This document shows positions 39,544-47,353 of a DNA stretch of 47,429 nt, piece after piece. Origin of the DNA: Streptomyces celluloflavus. GTDB taxonomy: Bacteria > Actinomycetota > Actinomycetes > Streptomycetales > Streptomycetaceae. The stretch covers positions 1 to 47,429 of the forward strand of contig JOEL01000052.1 in assembly GCA_000720995.1 (NCBI GenBank). The letters run 5' to 3'. Below the pieces are notes generated by a model. That model made no database searches. It saw nothing but the letters and a program-made list of their open reading frames with translations, and was not told the origin of the DNA. Made by a program: the position numbers and the translations under genes. Each line of letters opens with the position of its first letter. The first letter of the stretch is position 1.

Positions 39544-41181
39544 TCAGCCCGTCCACGTCTGCGTCCAGCTCTCCGTCCCCGCCCCGGCCAGGTCGAGGGC
39601 CGCCGCGATACGGGCCGCGACGTCCTCGGCGTAGGCGGCGTCCGCGCGGTCGAAGGGGCGGCGCGAGGGCACCCGCAGGAACGTCGCGACGCCGAGCGTG
39701 CGGCCGCGGCTGCGCAGTGCGACGCACAAACCGTGCACCGTGCCGTCCGGCCATTTACGGGCGGCCGCCCAGCCCTCGGTGGCGGCGCCGCCCGCGCTGG
39801 TGCGCACCGATCCGCGGCGTTCGTACGCCTGGGCCGCCGGATGGCCCGGTCCGTACGCCACCGGGATGCCGGTGGCCGGCAGCGCCTCGGTGGGGCCGGG
39901 TGAACCGGCCGGGGAGGCCAGCGCCCGCACCAGCCGTGGCGAGCCGCCCCGCCACGCATCACCGCCGCCGGGCCCGGCCGCCCCGTCACCACGACGGCCC
40001 GCCCCGGCCTCGGGGACCGCGCCCCCGCCCGTGGCGGTCTCCGTATACGTATCCGCATCGGCGTCCACCGCCCCGTACGCCGCCGGTGCCGACGCCGTCG
40101 CGAGGTCGATCAGGCCGTGGTCGGCGAAGCCCGCCAGGGCGAAGTCGAGGTGGAGTGCGGCGGCCTCGGCCGGGTCGGGGCACTCGGCGGCGGCGCGGCC
40201 CGCGCGGTGCAGCTGATGGAAGCGGAAGCGCAGCAGGGAGCTCTCGCGTTCGGCCCGTTTGGCGTCCGTCACGTCCTGGAAGAGCCAGGCGACGCCCAGC
40301 GGGACCGGTTCCTCGGCCAGCGGGGAGGCCAGCCGTACGAAGCCGCTGCGCCAGCACCGGCGCGGCTGCTCGTCCTCCTCGGAGCGCAGCGTCACCCACA
40401 GGTCGGCGGCGGCCGGCGGGGTGCCCTCGGCCAGGACGTGCTGGAGCGCGCTCTCCAGTTCCTCCACGCCCTGCGCCAGGAGGCCGGCCAGCGGGCGGCC
40501 CAGCAGGGTCGTCCGCCCCACGCCCAGGGTGCGGGCGGCGTGGGTGTTGACGGCGGCGGGGCGCAGATCGGCGTCGACCAGGATGACGCCCCACGAGGCG
40601 TCGTCGAAGAGCGCCTCGCTCAGCGCGATGGACCGCTCCAGGTCGATCTGGGCATGGGCCTCGCTGAAGGCGCAGTACACACCGGCGGCCCGGCCGTCGG
40701 GCCCGCGGACCGCGGAGGACTGGGTGCGGACCAGGACGCGGTGGCCGTCCTTGGTCAGCAGGGCGAACTCATGGACCTGGCGGCCCGGGGCGCGCATCGC
40801 GGCCCGCAGCGTCGCCTCGATCTCGTCGGCGTCCTCCTTGCGGACCGCCCAGCCGGCCAGGCCCGTACGGCCGACCGCCTCCGCGGCGGTCCAGCCCAGG
40901 ATGCGTTCGGCCTCGTGGTTCCAGTGGGTGACCGCGCCGTCCGCCCCGAGGGCGAGCAGGGCGGCGTCCATACCGTCCAGGAGGGCGGCGAGCAGACCGG
41001 AGTCGTCGTTGTCCGGTGGCCGGTCGTGGTCCGCCGCCGGGTCGGACGCCGGACCCGGGGATCCCTGGGCCGGGGCCCGGTCCGCCGCACCGGGCGGCGC
41101 CGCGGAGCGGGCGGCCGAGGACGACGGCGGGTGGGACGGAGAGGAGGGAGACGACGCTGATGAGCCAGATGAAGCAGTCAC
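39544..41181 (-). CDS. PAS-PAS-GAF sensory protein without an output domain
   Basis: The product is 545 aa from GTG 41181 (AAGGGG 5 bases upstream; GTG 41187 is an alternative). A Ser/Pro-rich N-terminus of about 60 residues precedes PAS 1 (about 64-178: ALLALGADGAVTHWNHEAERILGWTAAEAVG) and PAS 2 (about 185-310: GVILVDADLRPAAVNTHAARTLGVGR, ending DVTDAKRAERE). A C-terminal GAF-like region contains a Gly/Ala-rich insertion (about 370-450) and WPDGTVHGLCVALRSRGRTLGVATFLR. The layout is that of Streptomyces PAS/GAF/SpoIIE phosphatases, but no PP2C domain follows; the frame stops after the GAF helix. It therefore probably acts by protein contact, or has lost its effector. Confidence 0.82.
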   Translation of the reverse strand: MTASSGSSASSPSSPSHPPSSSAARSAAPPGAADRAPAQGSPGPASDPAADHDRPPDNDDSGLLAALLDGMDAALLALGADGAVTHWNHEAERILGWTAAEAVGRTGLAGWAVRKEDADEIEATLRAAMRAPGRQVHEFALLTKDGHRVLVRTQSSAVRGPDGRAAGVYCAFSEAHAQIDLERSIALSEALFDDASWGVILVDADLRPAAVNTHAARTLGVGRTTLLGRPLAGLLAQGVEELESALQHVLAEGTPPAAADLWVTLRSEEDEQPRRCWRSGFVRLASPLAEEPVPLGVAWLFQDVTDAKRAERESSLLRFRFHQLHRAGRAAAECPDPAEAAALHLDFALAGFADHGLIDLATASAPAAYGAVDADADTYTETATGGGAVPEAGAGRRGDGAAGPGGGDAWRGGSPRLVRALASPAGSPGPTEALPATGIPVAYGPGHPAAQAYERRGSVRTSAGGAATEGWAAARKWPDGTVHGLCVALRSRGRTLGVATFLRVPSRRPFDRADAAYAEDVAARIAAALDLAGAGTESWTQTWTG

Positions 41182-41290
41182 TGGCACCCCTTACGAACGC
41201 GGCCGCACGTGCTGCACCTCGGCACATTCAACTCGAACGTGACCCAGCCCACACCCGATTCGCGGAAATCGTTGCCTCCCGGAAATTCGG

Positions 41291-41319
41291 TTGTCCGGCG
41301 TGCGTCGGCTTCCTAGGGT
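41291..41319 (+). promoter_or_regulatory. Promoter of a small plus-strand transcript
   Basis: TTGTCC (41291-41296) and TAGGGT (41314-41319) with exactly 17 bases between them form a good vegetative promoter, with a predicted start at about 41326. It reads toward the 12-codon ORF and antisense to pdxH. Confidence 0.6.
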
Positions 41320-41352
41320 GTGGAGCACACAAGAAGGGAGGTGGTTCGGCAG

Positions 41353-41391
41353 ATGATTTCGCACCGGACATGTGAGGTGGCTGCGGGCTGA
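41353..41391 (+). CDS. Putative 12-residue ORF MISHRTCEVAAG
   Basis: ATG 41353 to TGA 41389-41391 encodes MISHRTCEVAAG. It is preceded by a very strong ribosome site GGGAGGTGG (41336-41344), 8 bases before the ATG. A good promoter lies 34 bases further upstream. The same frame is open from GTG 41320, which would give 23 residues but lies before the predicted transcript start. A GTG at 41372 opens a longer frame (131 residues) of poor composition that runs antisense into pdxH. After the stop a GGGC/GCCC hairpin can form. It could be a leader peptide, a small protein or the 5' part of a small RNA. Confidence 0.45.
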   Translation: MISHRTCEVAAG

Positions 41392-41625
41392 CGGCCCGTC
41401 GCTTCACGTAGTGCAGTGCCGGACCGGCGCACCACGCAGGTGCGCAGCCGGCCAATCCCAAGCAGTCACCCGACCCGCGGGCTGCCGGTTCGTCCGACCG
41501 GCCCTTCGCGCCACCGAGCGCGGGGGAAGCAGCCCGCGGGTCGTCTGCGTGTACGGACCCCGAGCCCTTCGGGACGGCCCGCGGGTGCGGCGGTCACGGG
41601 CACGCCCGAGGCGCGCCCGCCCGCG
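41392..41625. other. Untranslated stretch downstream of the 12-codon ORF
   Basis: About 230 bases up to the pdxH stop, rich in short inverted repeats (for example around 41476-41550). No supported gene; it could be the body of a small RNA from the 41291 promoter. Confidence 0.35.
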
Positions 41626-42357
41626 TCAGGGTGCCAGCCGCTCGACCCGCCAGAGGGCCCCGCCGGTGCCGCCGTTGCGGCCCGCCCGTACGTACCGCAG
41701 CCGGTCGTGCAGGCGGTTCTCCCGGCCCTGCCAGAACTCCGCCGCCTCGGCGGTGACGCGGTAGCCGCCCCAGTGCGGCGGTACGGGCACCTGCTCGCCC
41801 TCCGGGTAGCGGGCCGCCAACTCCTCGTAGGCGCGCTCCAGTTCGGCGCGGGAGCCGACCGTCGAGGACTGGTCGCTGGCCCAGGCACCCAGTTGGGAGC
41901 CGTGCGGACGGGTGCGGAAGTAGGCGGCGGTCTCATCCCGGCCGATGCGTTCCGCGGTGCCGGTCACGATGACCTGGCGGGCCAGGGAGTGCCAGGGGAA
42001 CAGCAGGGAGACGTAAGGGTTCTCGGCCAGTTCGCGGCCCTTGCGGCTGGTGTAGTTGGTGAAGAAGACGAATCCGCGGGCGTCGAATGCCTTGAGGAGC
42101 ACGGTCCTTGAGCTCGGCCGGCCCGCGGCGTCCGCGGTCGAGACGATCATCGCGTTCGGCTCGTGCAGACCGGCGGCGGCCGCGTCCTTGAACCAGCGCG
42201 CGAACTGCTCGTACGGGCCGGCGGCGAGTTCGGACTCGACGAGTCCCTCGGCGCGGTAGTGCTTGCGCATGGACGAGGGGTCGGGGGCTGACAGGAGGTC
42301 GGAAGTTTCGTCGGGGGAGGGCGCGTCGGCGGAGTGCACGGCCTCATCTTGCAGCAT
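41626..42357 (-). CDS. pdxH: Pyridoxamine 5'-phosphate oxidase
   Basis: FMN enzyme that makes pyridoxal 5'-phosphate from PNP or PMP. The product is 243 aa from ATG 42357; GTG 42339 (with GAGG very close) is an alternative. Signatures: [13 protein letters not shown] near residue 30, FMN-binding [57 protein letters not shown], and the C-terminal family signature [16 protein letters not shown] followed by WRVERLAP. Complete. Its neighbour on the other side is the divergent citrate synthase. Confidence 0.96.
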   Translation of the reverse strand: MLQDEAVHSADAPSPDETSDLLSAPDPSSMRKHYRAEGLVESELAAGPYEQFARWFKDAAAAGLHEPNAMIVSTADAAGRPSSRTVLLKAFDARGFVFFTNYTSRKGRELAENPYVSLLFPWHSLARQVIVTGTAERIGRDETAAYFRTRPHGSQLGAWASDQSSTVGSRAELERAYEELAARYPEGEQVPVPPHWGGYRVTAEAAEFWQGRENRLHDRLRYVRAGRNGGTGGALWRVERLAP

Positions 42358-42768
42358 CGGGCCCGCCGGGGGCACCGGGCGGGCCGGAAGTCTGCCCCCC
42401 GTCGACCGGCCGTAACCCTCTCGTCAGCGAATCGACCCGTGTGCCGGACATCACGCTTCCCCGCACGTCGCGGACCCGCCAAAATCAGGCTCCGCCCACT
42501 GTGGCCTCCGGACCTCGGGAGCTATCGTGTCCCGCCTGAAGGGACACGGGACACGGCTGCGTGCCCTGGCCGTCCCGCCGCGGGCACCACGCCGCGTGGC
42601 GCATGCCCCGTCGGGGGCATACCGCGCATACCGCGCATGCGCGATGACCGGTACGGACCGCGAGCTGCCCGGCGCAGCCGCGTACCCTCGCCAGCACCGC
42701 ACACCAGACTCGACCGCACGGCATCCGGTCACCATCCGCTTGCCGTCCCCATCTTGAGGAGCCGCGTG
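42358..42768. promoter_or_regulatory. Divergent upstream region of pdxH and citrate synthase
   Basis: About 410 bases. It contains a hairpin ATGCCCC/GGGGCAT with loop GTCG (42603-42620), immediately followed by two exact copies of ACCGCGCAT (42621-42638). I see no convincing -10/-35 pair and no gene. Confidence 0.4.
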
Positions 42769-43869
42769 ATGTCCGACTTCGTACCCGGACTTGAGGGTGT
42801 CGTCGCGTTCGAGACGGAGATCGCCGAACCGGACAAGGAGGGCGGCGCGCTCCGGTACCGCGGCGTCGACATCGAGGATCTCGTCGGGCAGGTGTCCTTC
42901 GGGAACGTCTGGGGCCTGCTGGTGGACGGGGCGTTCAACCCCGGTCTGCCGCCCGCCGAGCCGTTCCCGATCCCGGTGCACTCCGGTGACATCCGGGTCG
43001 ATGTGCAGTCCGCGCTGGCCATGCTCGCGCCCGTGTGGGGCCTGCGGCCGCTGCTGGACATCGACGAGCGGACGGCCCGCGACAACCTCGCCCGCGCCGC
43101 CGTCATGGCGCTGTCCTACGTCGCCCAGTCGGCGCGCGGGCAGGGCCTGCCGATGGTGCCGCAGCGCGAGATCGACACGGCGGAGACGGTCGTGGAGCGC
43201 TTCATGAAGCGCTGGCGGGGCGAGCCGGACCCCAAGCACGTCGCGGCAGTGGACGCGTACTGGACGTCGGCCGCCGAGCACGGCATGAACGCGTCCACGT
43301 TCACCGCCCGGGTCATCGCCTCGACCGGCGCGGATGTCTCCGCCGCGCTGTCCGGCGCGGTCGGCGCGATGTCCGGACCGCTGCACGGCGGCGCGCCGTC
43401 CCGGGTCCTGGGCATGATCGAGGAGATCGAGCGGACCGGCGACGCGGCGGCCTACGTCCGCCGGGCCCTCGACAAGGGCGAGCGGCTGATGGGCTTCGGG
43501 CACCGGGTCTACCGCGCCGAGGACCCCCGGGCGCGGGTGCTGCGGCGTACGGCGCGCGAGCTGGGCGCGCCCCGGTTCGAGGTCGCCGAGGCGCTGGAGA
43601 AGGCGGCGCTGGCGGAGCTGCACAGCCGCCGCCCGGACCGGGTGCTGGCCACCAACGTGGAGTTCTGGGCGGCCATCGTGCTGGACTTCGCGGAGGTGCC
43701 GGCGCACATGTTCACGTCGATGTTCACCTGCGCCCGGACGGCCGGCTGGAGCGCGCACATCCTGGAGCAGAAGCGGACCGGCCGGCTGGTGCGGCCGTCG
43801 GCGCGGTACGTGGGGCCCGCCGCCCGTGACCCGCGGGAGATCGCGGGGTTCGGCGACATCGCCGGCTGA
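42769..43869 (+). CDS. Citrate synthase (short, second type)
   Basis: Condenses acetyl-CoA and oxaloacetate, or a related 2-oxoacid (methylcitrate-type activity cannot be excluded). The product is 366 aa from ATG 42769 with GAGGAG upstream. It starts MSDFVPGLEGVVAFETEIAEPDKEGGALRYRGVDIEDLV. Active-site His lies in GPLHGGAPSRVL, a second His in GFGHRVYRAEDPRA, and the acidic residue in the EFWAAIVLDF region. It is shorter than the major GltA type. In S. coelicolor a second citrate synthase lies at this place in the dmdR1-nagS-pdxH neighbourhood. It ends at a strong hairpin. Confidence 0.93.
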   Translation: MSDFVPGLEGVVAFETEIAEPDKEGGALRYRGVDIEDLVGQVSFGNVWGLLVDGAFNPGLPPAEPFPIPVHSGDIRVDVQSALAMLAPVWGLRPLLDIDERTARDNLARAAVMALSYVAQSARGQGLPMVPQREIDTAETVVERFMKRWRGEPDPKHVAAVDAYWTSAAEHGMNASTFTARVIASTGADVSAALSGAVGAMSGPLHGGAPSRVLGMIEEIERTGDAAAYVRRALDKGERLMGFGHRVYRAEDPRARVLRRTARELGAPRFEVAEALEKAALAELHSRRPDRVLATNVEFWAAIVLDFAEVPAHMFTSMFTCARTAGWSAHILEQKRTGRLVRPSARYVGPAARDPREIAGFGDIAG

Positions 43870-43889
43870 GGCGCGCGGCGCGGGGGTAC

Positions 43890-43928
43890 GGGGGACGGGC
43901 GGGGGCCGGCACGGTCCGCCCGTCCCCC
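43890..43928. terminator. Bidirectional terminator between citrate synthase and TetR gene
   Basis: GGGGGACGGGCGG at 43890-43902 pairs exactly with 43916-43928 (13 bp). It sits between convergent stops 69 bases apart. Confidence 0.85.
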
Positions 43929-43938
43929 GCCGCCCGCG

Positions 43939-44571
43939 CTATCCCGTCACCGGGTTCAGTACCCCGTCGAGGATCCTCGACCACTGCGACACGACCCGCT
44001 CCCGGCGGGCCGAATCGTCCGTCAGCAGGTTGGCCAGGCCCAGGCCGCGGGCCATGTCCAGCAGGCCCTGGACGGTCTCGCGCACGCCGGGGACGGTCTC
44101 GTCGGCCGCCAGGAGGGCCACCGCCGTACGGTGTGCCTCGCGGCCGACGCGCGCCTCCAGGGCCGTCACCCGCTCGCGCAGCTGCGCCTCGTCGCCGGCG
44201 GCCACCCACAGGTGGAGCGCGGCCCGGAACAGCGGGCCCGTGTAGAGGCCGACGAGTTCCTCGACGATGATCCGGGTACGGGCGCGGGAACCGGGCGGCG
44301 GCAGGTTGTCCGCGACCGCCTGCACGGCCCCCTGGCGCATCTCCGCGACGTGCTCGACGGCCGCCGTGAAGAGGTCCTCGCGGGTGCGGAAGTGGTGCTG
44401 GGCGGCGCCCCGGGAGACGCCCGCCCGCTCGGCCACGACGGAGACCGTGCTGCCGCTCCAGCCGTGGTCCGCCAGACAGGAGATGGCGGCCTCCAGCAGT
44501 CTGCGGCGGGTGGCGCGGCTGCGCTCCTGCTGGGGCTGCCGGGCGCCGCGGGCCGGGGTCACCGTTGCCAT
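43939..44571 (-). CDS. TetR family transcriptional regulator
   Basis: The product is 210 aa. The N-terminal helix-turn-helix is typical: TRRRLLEAAISCLADHGWSG then TVSVVAERAGVSRGAAQHHF at about 42-61. The C-terminal ligand domain (about 80-205) has no family-specific signature, but its VEELVGLYTGPLFRAALHLWVAAG region resembles regulators of acyl-CoA pathways. It overlaps the upstream crotonase gene by 13 bases and is the third gene of the CoA-ligase operon. It is very likely its repressor, with an aromatic or acyl-CoA thioester as inducer (inference). Confidence 0.93.
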   Translation of the reverse strand: MATVTPARGARQPQQERSRATRRRLLEAAISCLADHGWSGSTVSVVAERAGVSRGAAQHHFRTREDLFTAAVEHVAEMRQGAVQAVADNLPPPGSRARTRIIVEELVGLYTGPLFRAALHLWVAAGDEAQLRERVTALEARVGREAHRTAVALLAADETVPGVRETVQGLLDMARGLGLANLLTDDSARRERVVSQWSRILDGVLNPVTG

Positions 44572-45587
44572 GCCGGGGCCCGTCGCCCGAGGAACGCGGT
44601 CATGCCCTCCCGGGCCTCGGCGGAGCCGAAGAGCCGTGCGGAGCGGGCGGCCAGCGCGTCGGTGTCGCGGTCGAAGACCCGCAGCAGTTCGGCGGTGACC
44701 AGCCGCTTGGACTCGGCCAGGCCCTGCGGCGAGCCCTTGCGCAGCCCGTCGAGGACCGGTGCGAGTCCGGCGTCCACCTCGTCCGCCGCCAGCGTCACCA
44801 GCCCGATCCGGGCCGCCTCCGCCGCGTCGAACCGTTCCCCGGTCAGGTAGTAGCGGGCCGCGGCGCGCGCGTCCAGCCGCGGCAGCAGCGGCATGGAGAT
44901 CACGGCGGGGGCCAGGCCGAGCCGGGCCTCGGTGAAGGCGAAGGTGGCGCCGGGCCCGGCCACCGAGATGTCGCAGGCCCCGAGCAGGCCCAGACCGCCG
45001 GCCCGTACGTGCCCGGTGACCCGGGCGACGACCGGTTTGGGCAGCTCCACGAGGGTGCGCAGCAGCCGGGCGAGGCCGAGCAGTCCGGCCGTGGCGGGAT
45101 CGGTGTCGGTGACCGTCGCTGGCGCCGTGGCGGTGGCCTCCGTGAGGTCGGCGCCGGCGCAGAAGGTGGTGCCGGTGTGGGTGAGGAGGACGGCGCGGGT
45201 GTCCTCGGACGCGGCGGCCGCCGCCAGCCCCGCGTACAGCTCGGCGACCAGACGGGCGGAGAGCGCGTTGCGGTTGTACGGGGAGTCCAGGGTGAGGGTG
45301 GTGATCCCGCGGTCGAACGCGATCCGGACCAGCGGTTCGGGCGGGGCCGCAGCGGTGGCCGAGGCGGCGTCCGAAGCGATATCCGGGCCGGCGTCCGTAC
45401 CCGCTTCCGTACCCACGTCCTTTCCCACATCCGTACCCGCCGCCGTACCGGCCTCCGCACCGGTGTCCGTCACGCCGTCCCCCGTCCGCGCCTCATGTGC
45501 CTGCCCGTCACGTGCCCTCCCGTCCTGCGCATTCCTGTCATGTGCCCTCCCGTCGTCCGCTCCCGCGTCCCGCGTCGTCTCGTTCAT
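44559..45587 (-). CDS. Enoyl-CoA hydratase/isomerase (crotonase) family protein
   Basis: The product is 342 aa from ATG 45587, which overlaps the ligase stop as ATGA. Residues 1-84 are an odd extension of Asp/Gly/Ala/Thr repeats (TDVGKDVGTEAGTDAGPD). The crotonase core follows (about 85-342): oxyanion segments NALSARLV and TFCAGADLTE, then GHVRAGGLGLLGACDISVAG and FAFTEARLGLAP. Of the two catalytic Glu of standard hydratases, only the second (Glu about 220) is present; the first position reads Gly-Leu (200-201). Hydroxycinnamoyl-CoA hydratase-lyases also use the single Glu, and the neighbouring ligase would supply their substrate. A lyase or related activity is possible but not proven. Confidence 0.88.
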   Translation of the reverse strand: MNETTRDAGADDGRAHDRNAQDGRARDGQAHEARTGDGVTDTGAEAGTAAGTDVGKDVGTEAGTDAGPDIASDAASATAAAPPEPLVRIAFDRGITTLTLDSPYNRNALSARLVAELYAGLAAAAASEDTRAVLLTHTGTTFCAGADLTEATATAPATVTDTDPATAGLLGLARLLRTLVELPKPVVARVTGHVRAGGLGLLGACDISVAGPGATFAFTEARLGLAPAVISMPLLPRLDARAAARYYLTGERFDAAEAARIGLVTLAADEVDAGLAPVLDGLRKGSPQGLAESKRLVTAELLRVFDRDTDALAARSARLFGSAEAREGMTAFLGRRAPAWQR

Positions 45588-47245
45588 CGGGCCGTCGAGC
45601 TCCCTTCCCTGGTGCGCAGTTCACGCCGCAGGATCTTGCCGGTGGTGGCGCGCGGCACGCTGTCCAGGAACTCCACGCGGCGCACCTTCTTGTACGGGGC
45701 GACCTGCCCGGCAACGTACGCGATGACCTCCTCGCCGCTCAGCGCGCTCCCCGGCCGCCGTACGACGAACGCCTTGGGGATCTCGTTGCCGTCGCCGTCC
45801 GGGACGCCGATGACCGCCGCGTCGGCGATGTCGTCATGGGCGAGCAGCAGCGCTTCGAGGTCGGCGGGGGCCACCTGGTAGCCCTTGTATTTGATCAACT
45901 CCTTGACGCGGTCCACGACATACAGCCAGCCGTCGCCGTCCACCCGCCCGACGTCCCCGGTGTGCAGCCAGCCGTCGGTGTCGAGCATCGCGTCGGTCTC
46001 GGCCGGACGCCCCAGATACCCCTTCATCACCTGCGGGCCGCGGATGAGGATCTCGCCGGTCTCCCCCACACCGAGGTCGGCGCGCGGTCCCGTACCGCCC
46101 CCGCCGTCGCCCTCCGCCACCGGGACGATGCGCATCTCGGTGCCGGGGAGCAGCTTGCCGACGGCGCCCGGCGGCGGGTTCTGCGCGCCGAGCGGGACGA
46201 CATGGGTGGCGGGCGACAGCTCGGTCATGCCGTACGCCTGCATGACCGGGGGCAGTCCGAGCCGCCGGGAGCAGGCGGCCGCCAGTTCGGCGTCCAGGGG
46301 CGCGGCGGCGCTGACGAGGTACCGGAGGGAGGAGAGGTCGTACTCGGCGACCAGGGGGTGTTTGGCGAGGGCGAGCACGATCGGCGGTGCGACGTACGCG
46401 GCGGTGATGCGGTGTTCCGCGATCGCCGCGAGGAAGCGTTCCAGGTCGAAGCGGGGCAGCACGACGACGGTGCAGCCGTTGCGCAGCGGGGCGTTCATCA
46501 GGGCGGTGAGGCCGTACATATGAAAGAAGGGCAGTACCGCCAGGACGCGGTCACCGGGGCCGCTGGTGATCAGCGAGTCGAGCTGGGCGAGGTTGGTGGC
46601 GATGCTGCGGTGGGTGAGCATCACGCCCTTGGGGGTGCCGGTGGTGCCGGAGGAGTACGGCAGCGCGGCCAGGTCGGTGGCGGCGTCGAGGGTGACGGCG
46701 GGTTCCGGGGCGGTGCCGGCGAGCAGGTCCTGGACCGAACGGTGGCCCTCGGCGCGGTCGCAGACGAAGATCTCGGTGATCCGGCCGGTCTGCCGGGCCG
46801 CGGCGCGGGCGGTGTCCAGCAGCGCCGATACGGTGACGATCCAGCGGGCCCCGGAGTCCGCCAGCTGCTTGCCGAACTCGGCTTCCGTGGCGAGCGGGTG
46901 GACGGTGGTGACGGCCGCCCCGCAGCGCGAGGCGGCGTAGAAGACGACCGGGTAGACGAGGGAGTTGGGGCTGTGCAGGGCCAGCACCTCGCCCTTGCGG
47001 ACCCCGGCCGCGGCGAGGGCGGCCGCGAGCCGGCGGGTGGCGTGGTCCAGCCGGGCGTAGCTGAGGATGGTGCCGTCGAGACCGTCGATCAGTGCGGGGC
47101 GGTCGCCGTAGGAGGCGGCGGGGCCGAGGACGGCCTCGTGGATGGGGAGTTCCACGGGCGCGATGTCGGCGTACTCGCTCCGGTACACCCGGGACGCGGG
47201 TGGCGCGGCGGACGTATTGGAGACACGGGACGTGGAGAACACCAT
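45584..47245 (-). CDS. 4-coumarate/cinnamate:CoA ligase (ANL superfamily)
   Basis: Activates hydroxycinnamic acids via an acyl-AMP to CoA thioesters. The product is 553 aa from ATG 47245, with AGGA about 9 bases upstream. The first 20 residues extend beyond the start of the S. coelicolor homologue (MFRSEYAD; here VYRSEYAD, GTG 47188). ANL motifs are intact: LPYSSGTTGTPKGVMLTH, PFFHMYGLTALMNAP, YGMTELSP, GWLHTGDVG, DRVKELIKYKGYQVAPADLE and PRATTGKILRREL with the C-terminal Lys. Similarity to ScCCL (SCO4383), a characterised cinnamate:CoA ligase, is high as I remember it. It is first in a three-gene overlapping operon. Confidence 0.93.
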   Translation of the reverse strand: MVFSTSRVSNTSAAPPASRVYRSEYADIAPVELPIHEAVLGPAASYGDRPALIDGLDGTILSYARLDHATRRLAAALAAAGVRKGEVLALHSPNSLVYPVVFYAASRCGAAVTTVHPLATEAEFGKQLADSGARWIVTVSALLDTARAAARQTGRITEIFVCDRAEGHRSVQDLLAGTAPEPAVTLDAATDLAALPYSSGTTGTPKGVMLTHRSIATNLAQLDSLITSGPGDRVLAVLPFFHMYGLTALMNAPLRNGCTVVVLPRFDLERFLAAIAEHRITAAYVAPPIVLALAKHPLVAEYDLSSLRYLVSAAAPLDAELAAACSRRLGLPPVMQAYGMTELSPATHVVPLGAQNPPPGAVGKLLPGTEMRIVPVAEGDGGGGTGPRADLGVGETGEILIRGPQVMKGYLGRPAETDAMLDTDGWLHTGDVGRVDGDGWLYVVDRVKELIKYKGYQVAPADLEALLLAHDDIADAAVIGVPDGDGNEIPKAFVVRRPGSALSGEEVIAYVAGQVAPYKKVRRVEFLDSVPRATTGKILRRELRTREGSSTAR

Positions 47246-47336
47246 GACCGGTCCTGCCCTTCAGCGGTGAGAGTGCGGCTCAACGGTGCGAGTGTGGCGC
47301 GGTTTCCCTGCCCTCGGTGCACATCCCCCTACCGTT

Positions 47337-47353
47337 CCTAAACAGTGTTCAGG
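47337..47353 (-). promoter_or_regulatory. Probable operator of the TetR regulator upstream of the CoA-ligase operon
   Basis: CCTAAACAGTGTTCAGG is a 17-base palindrome with one mismatch between its 8-base arms, about 92 bases upstream of the ligase start. A weaker relative, CCGAACGGTGTTGG, lies at 47392-47405. AACA-N-TGTT centres are common in TetR operators. Confidence 0.5.

Noticed and set aside
41160-41375. Plus-strand frame MSQMKQSLAPLTNAAARAA... ending in a Cys-containing segment (GCPACVGFLGCGA), considered as a peptide precursor
   Set aside because: It overlaps the 5' end of the PAS gene, its start lies upstream of the only promoter seen, and no modification or export genes are nearby.
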